This document shows positions 21,692 to 25,805 of a DNA stretch of 27,276 nt, in pieces. A program made the translations under genes and the position numbers. Each line of letters opens with the position of its first letter. The stretch's first letter is position 1. The DNA comes from a virus, in the IMG/VR virus record IMGVR_UViG_3300030430_003409, positions 1-27,276 of that record. The stretch is one strand, 5' to 3'. The notes below the pieces were generated by a model. The model searched no databases. It was given only the letters and a program-made list of their open reading frames with translations, and was not told the origin of the DNA.

Positions 21692-21955
21692 CTATGCGAA
21701 TGTTTTTACGTTTATTGGTTTACCGCTTGAGTTACCTTTTTTTTGTGCTTTTCTTTTTCTTGAAACAGCACTTCTTATTTGTGATGCTGTCATTCTTCTA
21801 GCTTTAGCAAGGGGTACGCACTTAGGATATTTAGACTTTCGATCCTTCTCAAGCTTTGATCTTCCGCATTTTGCAAAAGATCCATCTTTTTTTTTTGATC
21901 CTATATCTACCCAATTCTGCTTAAACCATTTTGTTAATCCACCTGATCTAGCCAT
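21692..21955 (-). CDS. Basic protein of the KWF..WVDIG family
   Basis: An 87-residue protein, MARSGGLTKWFKQNWVDIGSKKKDGSFAKCGRSK, then KYPKCVPLAKARRMTASQIRSAVSRKRKAQ and KPINVKTF at the end. This ordered set of motifs is one I recognise in small basic proteins of marine phages and of large algal viruses; the biochemical role is unknown. It is rich in Lys and Arg, has two Cys (CGR, KCVP) that may bind metal, and begins in a TAATG overlap. The high charge suggests DNA or RNA binding within the virion or the infected cell. Confidence 0.78.
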   Translation of the reverse strand: MARSGGLTKWFKQNWVDIGSKKKDGSFAKCGRSKLEKDRKSKYPKCVPLAKARRMTASQIRSAVSRKRKAQKKGNSSGKPINVKTFA

Positions 21956-22101
21956 TATGTAGTCCTATATCCACCACCTCTTTTTTTATAAGTTCTAACA
22001 AGCCATGCATTAGCATAAGCTGATGGATAAACCTTAAATTTTTTTTTTGCTTCCGATTTTACTCTTGCATAAAGTTTCTTGTTAGTTGGTACGTTAGCCA
22101 T
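21955..22101 (-). CDS. 48-aa basic protein (LYxRVKxEAKKKFxxYPSAYANAWLV)
   Basis: MANVPTNKKLYARVKSEAKK, then KFKVYPSAYANAWLVRTYKK and RGGGYRTT. The pattern LYxxVKxEAxxKFxxYPSAYANxWxVxxYKxRGGxY is recurrent in small proteins of marine phages and giant viruses. The TAA overlaps the next start (TAATG at 21953-21957), and the ATG overlaps the previous gene by 8 bases. Too short for usual gene calls, but its boundaries are fixed on both sides. Function unknown, probably nucleic-acid binding. Confidence 0.78.
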   Translation of the reverse strand: MANVPTNKKLYARVKSEAKKKFKVYPSAYANAWLVRTYKKRGGGYRTT

Positions 22102-22240
22102 GAGTTTTGATTACCTTTAATTTTGCAGTTAATGATGCTCCTTTATGAGCTTTAAATTTACCTTTATGTTTCATTAATTTAAGACCCTTACCAGATTTCA
22201 TAAAATGAAATCCTTTAGGTGCTTTTATTGTTTTCATCAT
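22094..22240 (-). CDS. 48-aa basic, Lys/His-rich protein
   Basis: MMKTIKAPKGFHFMKSGKGL, then KLMKHKGKFKAHKGASLTAKLKVIKTHG. AAGGAAAAAAGT stands before two adjacent ATGs (22240, 22237); the first overlaps the upstream stop as ATGA. The GxHFMKxGKxxKLMKHxGxFxxHKGASLTAxxxV pattern resembles small proteins I have seen in cyanophage and other marine phage genomes. No fold or activity is known; the peptide is strongly basic and without a membrane segment. Confidence 0.73.
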   Translation of the reverse strand: MMKTIKAPKGFHFMKSGKGLKLMKHKGKFKAHKGASLTAKLKVIKTHG

Positions 22241-22365
22241 ACTTTTTTCCTTTTTGATCTTCTAAGCTTTGCAAAATCAGCACCAGTAATTTTATTTCTT
22301 GGTGTAGCTACTCTTGCAATTTTCATTTGTTTTTTGCTGTACTTTTTATTTTTACCTTTAGGCAT
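22237..22365 (-). CDS. 42-aa basic protein (KQxKIARVAxPRNKITGADFxxL)
   Basis: MPKGKNKKYSKKQMKIARVA, then TPRNKITGADFAKLRRSKRKKV. The motif KIAxxAxPRNKITGADFxxL is a distinctive signature of tiny proteins in marine phages. AGGAAAAAAATG gives the start, which overlaps the stop of the upstream zinc protein. About 38% of residues are Lys or Arg. Function unknown; it sits in a run of four small basic proteins. Confidence 0.76.
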   Translation of the reverse strand: MPKGKNKKYSKKQMKIARVATPRNKITGADFAKLRRSKRKKV

Positions 22366-22534
22366 TTTTTTCCTGTTGTTGCTTGATGTAATTAGCTCTA
22401 TCACAATCAAAGTGTGAATATGTTTTATTTAAAAAAGCTAAGAATGATTGATCATTTGTAATTTCTTTTTGACAAACTTTACAATAATCAACAAACATAA
22501 CTGTTGTTGGTTTTTTCCATAATTTTTTTTTCAT
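22358..22534 (-). CDS. 58-aa zinc-knuckle-like protein
   Basis: MKKKLWKKPTTVMFVDYCKV, then CQKEITNDQSFLAFLNKTYSHFDCDRANY. C18, C21, H41 and C44 form a CxxC...HxxC set, probably binding one zinc ion. A GTG start at 22591 would add 19 residues; neither start has an SD, and I chose the ATG at 22534. It heads the run of basic miniproteins. The upstream intergenic region contains the divergent promoter of the 22772 gene. Confidence 0.6.
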   Translation of the reverse strand: MKKKLWKKPTTVMFVDYCKVCQKEITNDQSFLAFLNKTYSHFDCDRANYIKQQQEKNA

Positions 22535-22641
22535 AATTTTTTTTGCAAAAAACCCAAAAAGGATTTTATTGTCGCATCTATTCTGTAACACCCTAAAATT
22601 TTGTTGCTCTACTTTTTAATAAAAATTTTTTTTTGAAAATT

Positions 22642-22771
22642 TTGAAAAACTCAATGTGGTATAATGTTGTTATAAAAATTTTTAGTAAAAATTTTTATTA
22701 GTGATAAAAAAATCACTTAGCTATTTAACATTGTGAATAGAGTTAAGTAAGTTCTTAGAACAGGAGATTAC
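22642..22771 (+). promoter_or_regulatory. Promoter and structured leader of the orphan plus-strand gene
   Basis: TGG-TATAAT (22657-22665) is a perfect extended -10; the -35 is weak. Start is expected near 22672, leaving a leader of about 100 bases. The leader contains a hairpin AGTGAT-A6-ATCACT (22700-22717), the left 13-bp inverted repeat (22733-22745), a palindrome GTTCT-T-AGAAC (22751-22761), and then AGGAG before the ATG at 22772. Confidence 0.65.
22733..22745 (+). repeat. Left 13-bp inverted repeat flanking the orphan gene
   Basis: GTGAATAGAGTTA; its exact reverse complement occurs at 23241-23253. It lies in the leader between promoter and SD of the enclosed gene. Confidence 0.8.
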
Positions 22772-23227
22772 ATGATAGTAATAACTGATAAAAAAACAGG
22801 TAAAAAAACAAAAATTTCTTATGAAAATTTTAGAGAACATTTTCAAAAAGAAAAAGATGAACAAATAAAGAAAAACATACTTAAGGCTCTTCAAAAAAAC
22901 TACAAAAAGTTAAGTGATAATGGACATGAAATTATTGCTCCTAGCTTTTTCATAGATAAAATTGAATTACCTGATGAATATGTTTTTCAATTTACTAGAA
23001 AACATTACTCTAACTATGATGATTATAAAAAAACCATGTTTGACCAAAACAACAATGTTATAGATTATGTTTTTGGAGTTTATAATTTAGAGATTTTAAA
23101 ATCTCTTTGTGAAGTGATTGGTTGGAGTAAAGACAAACATGAGCTGTACCATTCGCTTTGGGGTAGAGGATCTCAAGCGGAAGTTTGTATAGAAAATATA
23201 AACAAACATTTTAGTAAAAATAACTAA
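22772..23227 (+). CDS. Orphan plus-strand gene of unknown function (moron candidate)
   Basis: A 151-residue soluble protein: MIVITDKKTGKKTKISYENFREHFQKEKDEQIKKNILKAL..., a Lys/Glu-rich N-terminal helical part (1-50), a middle with IIAPSFFIDKIELPDEYVFQF, and a C-terminal segment YNLEILKSLCEVIGWSKDKHELYHSLWGRGSQAEVCIENI that looks like a small helical domain. No catalytic motif is visible. AGGAG lies five bases before the ATG. It is the only plus-strand gene within the minus-strand lysis/late block, has its own promoter, and is enclosed by a perfect 13-bp inverted repeat. Such solitary genes are often lysogeny-expressed morons, for example phage exclusion or host-modifying factors; this is inference. 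Confidence 0.78.
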   Translation: MIVITDKKTGKKTKISYENFREHFQKEKDEQIKKNILKALQKNYKKLSDNGHEIIAPSFFIDKIELPDEYVFQFTRKHYSNYDDYKKTMFDQNNNVIDYVFGVYNLEILKSLCEVIGWSKDKHELYHSLWGRGSQAEVCIENINKHFSKNN

Positions 23228-23240
23228 TAATAAAGAACAC

Positions 23241-23253
23241 TAACTCTATTCAC
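23241..23253 (-). repeat. Right 13-bp inverted repeat flanking the orphan gene
   Basis: TAACTCTATTCAC, the exact reverse complement of 22733-22745. It begins 14 bases after the orphan gene's stop and its last base is the end of the stop codon of the minus-strand basic protein gene. Confidence 0.8.
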
Positions 23254-23528
23254 TAGCAATTCCACTTTCTTAATGCTTTGTTAATCCTTGAATTAGGATC
23301 TCTTGCTGTTTTTTTTGATGTAAGTCTTTTTTTCATTCCAAGCATTCTGGCACAAAAGCTTTTTCTACGTTTATCAGCTTTACTGCCCTTTTTAATTTTA
23401 CTTGGTTTTGTTGTTACAGGTGCTTTGAGATTTCCGCCTGTAGCTCTATTATAAGCTGCTCTACCCTTAGCATTCAGTCCTCCAGATTTTGACTGACCTG
23501 CTTTTCTTTGCCAAACTGGTGTTGCCAT
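23253..23528 (-). CDS. Basic protein, probable DUF6321 family
   Basis: A 91-residue protein. MATPVWQRKAGQSKSGGLNAKGRAAYNRATGGNLKAPVT, then RRKSFCARMLGMKKRLTSKKTARDPNSRINKALRKWNC. The motifs WQRKxGxxxxGGLNxKGRxxYxxxTGGNLKxP, RRKSFCARMxGM and LRKW are those I associate with DUF6321, a family frequent in phages and large eukaryotic viruses. Very basic (about 30% Lys/Arg). No function is established; the conserved segments suggest a defined fold that binds nucleic acid. The ATG overlaps the preceding stop by one base (TAATG). Confidence 0.85.
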   Translation of the reverse strand: MATPVWQRKAGQSKSGGLNAKGRAAYNRATGGNLKAPVTTKPSKIKKGSKADKRRKSFCARMLGMKKRLTSKKTARDPNSRINKALRKWNC

Positions 23529-23764
23529 TACAAAATAACCTTTGGCTTAGGCTCAGGCAAGACTAATTCAGTACAATCAAATTTTAAATAAATACCATGT
23601 TTATTTATTTCTTCTTGACCGATCTCAATTGTTTTTTCATAAGATTTCATGTATCCGTCTAGCAAACAAGTATAAGTATCTTCGTAAGTGACAGCAAAAA
23701 CATGAGGACTTAAACAAATATTGTTAATTGATGAACACATAATTATCGATAAAATAAATTTCAT
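23528..23764 (-). CDS. Small exported protein with Cys pair
   Basis: A 78-residue protein. Residues 1-24 (MKFILSIIMCSSINNICLSPHVFA) look like a signal peptide with a Cys inside; the mature part has C33 (YTCLLDGYMKSYEKTIEIGQEEINKHGIYLKFDC) and C64, likely a periplasmic disulfide. The set 'MCSx...CLxP...YxxxYxCxxxGYxxSxxKxxEIGxEEVNKHxIxxKFxC' is one I recognise from many marine phages. Lying directly after holin-like and lysozyme genes, it may take part in lysis in the periplasm, perhaps like a small spanin, but no lipobox or second TM partner is visible. Confidence 0.75.
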   Translation of the reverse strand: MKFILSIIMCSSINNICLSPHVFAVTYEDTYTCLLDGYMKSYEKTIEIGQEEINKHGIYLKFDCTELVLPEPKPKVIL

Positions 23765-23769
23765 TTTTT

Positions 23770-24165
23770 TTATTTTTTACCTTTAAATAAATCCATGCCT
23801 GGCTTCAGACCATATATCGATCCAAAAATTCCAAGAACTAGCCATTTATAAAATTCTGGAAAATTATTAAAATAATGAAAAAATAAATCTAATTTTTCTT
23901 TTGCTTGGCTGTCTCCACTAAAAACTGACCAACTCAAAACTACTATTGGCAAAATTACGATTATTAAAACTATTTCATCTTTTATTCCTTGATCATTTGA
24001 AGCTCTTACAGCTTTTTGGTATTCAATCTGTCCGTCAGCCATACGTTGAGCATGATTCATTTCAGCTATAGACTCTAATTCTTTTGATTTTCTTCTGTTT
24101 GCTGCAATCTTCATTCCAGTTTTAATCATTCCTGGAACTAATTTAGCTGCTATGTTTAACCACAT
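23770..24165 (-). CDS. Holin-like membrane protein (GTA 3TM holin type)
   Basis: A 131-residue protein with a helical charged N-terminal half (MWLNIAAKLVPGMIKTGMKIAANRRKSKELESIAEMNHAQRM...) and two membrane segments, about 64-83 (EIVLIIVILPIVVLSWSVF) and 105-121 (FYKWLVLGIFGSIYGL). The arrangement DEIVLIIVxLPI...FPEFYKWLVLxIFGSIYG resembles the 3TM holins of gene transfer agents and marine phages; the N-terminal amphipathic part would be the third segment. It follows the lysozyme gene, as expected in a lysis cassette, and would open the inner membrane. Confidence 0.76.
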   Translation of the reverse strand: MWLNIAAKLVPGMIKTGMKIAANRRKSKELESIAEMNHAQRMADGQIEYQKAVRASNDQGIKDEIVLIIVILPIVVLSWSVFSGDSQAKEKLDLFFHYFNNFPEFYKWLVLGIFGSIYGLKPGMDLFKGKK

Positions 24166-24172
24166 AATCCTC

Positions 24173-24601
24173 CTAAAGTTTTGCTGATTTCATTTTTCCT
24201 GCAAGTTTACCTGCTCTATAAGGTACTTGTTTTGCGTAAAGACTGTCTAAAATTTGATTACCTGCTTCTTCATAATCTTCATTATCCAAAGCTGCTAAAC
24301 ACTTTACAAATTTTTTGGTTCTAGGTAATCCAATATTGAAAACTAATTCGATTATTACTTCTTTAGCTATATGGTTTACTGGTTTATTTTGTAAAATTTT
24401 ATTTGCATCTGTAACAGCAATATCAAAGTCTCTTTCGAATACACCTTCTAAGTATTCTTTTTCATAAGTCTTTCCATCTTCCCAATGATCTTCTACGCAA
24501 AGATGACCATATCCAACTGTTCTTTTTCCCAAACTATCCAGATATACTGTATCTCTATATCCTTCATGTTCTTTAATCTGATTTTTTAATTCGTCAAACA
24601 T
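24173..24601 (-). CDS. T4-type lysozyme (GH24 endolysin)
   Basis: A 142-residue muramidase. With the ATG at 24601, the catalytic triad E13, D22 and T28 has the exact T4 lysozyme spacing (EHEGYRDTVYLDSLGKRTVGYGH), and the C-terminal helical domain includes VFNIGLPRTKKFVKC and YRAGKLAGKM. It cleaves the peptidoglycan MurNAc-GlcNAc bond in the periplasm and has no signal peptide, so it depends on a holin. A TTG two codons upstream is the other possible start; neither has an SD, and it overlaps the upstream Cys-rich gene by 16 bases. Confidence 0.92.
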   Translation of the reverse strand: MFDELKNQIKEHEGYRDTVYLDSLGKRTVGYGHLCVEDHWEDGKTYEKEYLEGVFERDFDIAVTDANKILQNKPVNHIAKEVIIELVFNIGLPRTKKFVKCLAALDNEDYEEAGNQILDSLYAKQVPYRAGKLAGKMKSAKL

Positions 24602-24777
24602 AAGCAATTACTACAAGCACAAAGACCATATCTGTCTGAGTGTAACTCATCATCACAATGGCATTTGTGAAAACATTTTTTACAAATTTTTTTAAATTTT
24701 CTTTTTATTTTTCTTGGCTCACCAAAATAAATTTTATCCATGTAATCCAAAAATTTTTTTAAATAATATTTAATCAT
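24586..24777 (-). CDS. 63-aa Cys-rich zinc-binding protein
   Basis: MIKYYLKKFLDYMDKIYFGE, PRKIKRKFKK, then ICKKCFHKCHCDDELHSDRYGLCACSNCLCLTN. Eight Cys and two or three His lie within 33 residues, as CxxC-xxxC-x-C ... CxCxxCxC, enough for two zinc ions in a RING-like or ribbon fold. The N-terminus is basic and helical. It overlaps both neighbours, so it is a real operon member located just before the lysozyme. Similar tiny Cys/His-rich proteins occur in marine phage lysis regions, with no known function. Confidence 0.7.
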   Translation of the reverse strand: MIKYYLKKFLDYMDKIYFGEPRKIKRKFKKICKKCFHKCHCDDELHSDRYGLCACSNCLCLTN

Positions 24778-24979
24778 TTATAATCCTTAATATTTTTTTT
24801 CTTCCCATGTAAACTTCTGTTTCAGCTTTTACTTTTTTACATTCAAATCTAACTGACTCAGGATTAACTTCCCTAATTGCTATTCTTCGGCTTTGAAGGC
24901 ATTTTGATAACGACTCTTTCCAGGTTATTTCAATTCTCTCATTATTGAGATACATTATTAGAGCTATAACTATTTCCAT
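24770..24979 (-). CDS. 69-aa protein with hydrophobic N-terminus
   Basis: MEIVIALIMYLNNERIEITWKESLSKCLQSRRIAIREVNPESVRFECKKVKAETEVYMGRKKILRIIND. Residues 1-11 are hydrophobic, like a short signal anchor. The core 'W+ESLSxCLxxRRxAxRxVxxxxVxFxCxKVxAExE' with two Cys (27, 47) is a pattern I recall from phage lysis/late regions, probably a periplasmic disulfide-bonded domain. The ATG lies within the 3' end of the upstream membrane protein gene. Function unknown. Confidence 0.7.
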   Translation of the reverse strand: MEIVIALIMYLNNERIEITWKESLSKCLQSRRIAIREVNPESVRFECKKVKAETEVYMGRKKILRIIND

Positions 24980-25337
24980 TTTCTCTTACCTTGTCTTTAA
25001 GTTTTTCAATATCTCTCAAAGCCTTAGATAGCTGCTCCTCAAGATGATCTAATTTTATTTGTGTATGAATATTCTGATCTATGCTTAGTTGCTGCTTATC
25101 GGTCTGCTTGAAAAGTTCTTCCAGGAGCATGAAGATCTCAAGATTTTTGGGTGTCTGTTCAGCTTTTTTTAACAAATCACTTTCCATCAGAGTGTCATTT
25201 GTTTCAAGTGCAGTAATTCTGTTTGTTAAAGAACTGTAACCAAAAACAGTTGATGCCACCAATGCGATTACCATAATTAAATTGGCAATTGGCATGGAGA
25301 TTTTACTGTTACTGCTTACATCTATTCTATCTTTCAT
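24942..25337 (-). CDS. Single-TM coiled-coil protein of the lysis region
   Basis: A 131-residue protein: short cytoplasmic N-terminus (MKDRIDVSSNSKISM), one membrane segment (16-37, PIANLIMVIALVASTVFGYSSL), then a long coiled coil (about 38-120) with LEEQLSKALRDIEKLKDKV. A TTG two codons upstream is possible; I prefer the ATG at 25337. It overlaps the nuclease-like gene upstream by 11 bases. The topology (N-in, coiled coil outside) is that of an inner-membrane spanin or pinholin partner, and similar proteins are common in marine phages, but its role is not proven. Confidence 0.72.
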   Translation of the reverse strand: MKDRIDVSSNSKISMPIANLIMVIALVASTVFGYSSLTNRITALETNDTLMESDLLKKAEQTPKNLEIFMLLEELFKQTDKQQLSIDQNIHTQIKLDHLEEQLSKALRDIEKLKDKVRENGNSYSSNNVSQ

Positions 25338-25662
25338 AATCAATCATTACTAATTTTATTTTTAATTTTTTTTGTAATTTTGTAGGACATCTACCTATAG
25401 TTTTTTTGTAATGAGGTTTTTTTAATTTTTTTCTATAAGTATTTGTTTTAACGTCTATCAAAGAGATTTTTCCCCTTTTATCAACCACCACTAAATCGAA
25501 AGGACATTGAGGATCTACAGATTTTGCAACATAAAAACCTTTTTTTAAAAAATCTATGATGACTCTATGCTCACCAATTGATCCTTTTACAGATGTTGCT
25601 AATTGACTAGATTTGTGACCAGACTTAGTAATGAGCTTAGACTTATCATTCCTACAGCCCAT
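25327..25662 (-). CDS. PD-(D/E)XK endonuclease-like protein
   Basis: A 111-residue protein with a complete nuclease core: KGSIGEHRVIIDFLKKGFYV (26-45, E31), CPFDLVVVD (53-61, D56) and ISLIDVKTNTYRK (67-78, D70-V-K72). This is the layout of small archaeal Hjc-like or VSR-like PD-(D/E)XK enzymes, including Holliday junction resolvases and phage endonucleases. Basic residues are abundant, suiting DNA binding. It starts 64 bases inside the upstream membrane protein gene in another frame, with no SD. It may resolve branched DNA before packaging; its place within the lysis genes is unusual. Confidence 0.78.
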   Translation of the reverse strand: MGCRNDKSKLITKSGHKSSQLATSVKGSIGEHRVIIDFLKKGFYVAKSVDPQCPFDLVVVDKRGKISLIDVKTNTYRKKLKKPHYKKTIGRCPTKLQKKLKIKLVMIDYER

Positions 25663-25805
25663 AATAATTTATAAACATTTGAAATCTTAATATCTAAGTG
25701 AGCCAAATGATTATCCTTAATAACACTTATTTTGTTATGTATTAGTTTTATTTCCCCTTGAAGCTTTATAATTTCGTTTGCGTTTTTTTGAGATTGTGTA
25801 GCCAT
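25599..25805 (-). CDS. XhlA-like small membrane protein
   Basis: A 68-residue protein: coiled-coil N-terminus (MATQSQKNANEIIKLQGEIKLIHNKISVIKDNHLAHLDIKISN) followed by a membrane helix at 46-66 (LLWAVGMISLSSLLSLVTNLV). The order 'VixxNHLaHixxdixxixxxlxwxxxx' plus a C-terminal TM resembles haemolysin XhlA-like phage lysis proteins, which act with a holin at the membrane. The ATG overlaps the previous stop as TAATG. Its last 64 bases also encode the start of the nuclease-like protein. Confidence 0.7.
   Translation of the reverse strand: MATQSQKNANEIIKLQGEIKLIHNKISVIKDNHLAHLDIKISNVYKLLWAVGMISLSSLLSLVTNLVN

Noticed and set aside
22535-22591. GTG extension of the zinc-knuckle protein
   Set aside because: Adds a 19-residue stretch without SD or recognised motif; kept only as an alternative.
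22672-22700. Repeated AAAAATTTTT as a hairpin or iteron
   Set aside because: Self-complementary A/T runs are expected in such AT-rich DNA and carry little information.
23528-23764. Lipoprotein (spanin) call for the small exported protein
   Set aside because: The sequence before C10 is IIM, which is not a proper lipobox, so only a signal peptide is claimed.
24602-24607. TTG start two codons upstream of the lysozyme ATG
   Set aside because: Neither has an SD; the ATG gives the usual distance to the catalytic Glu.
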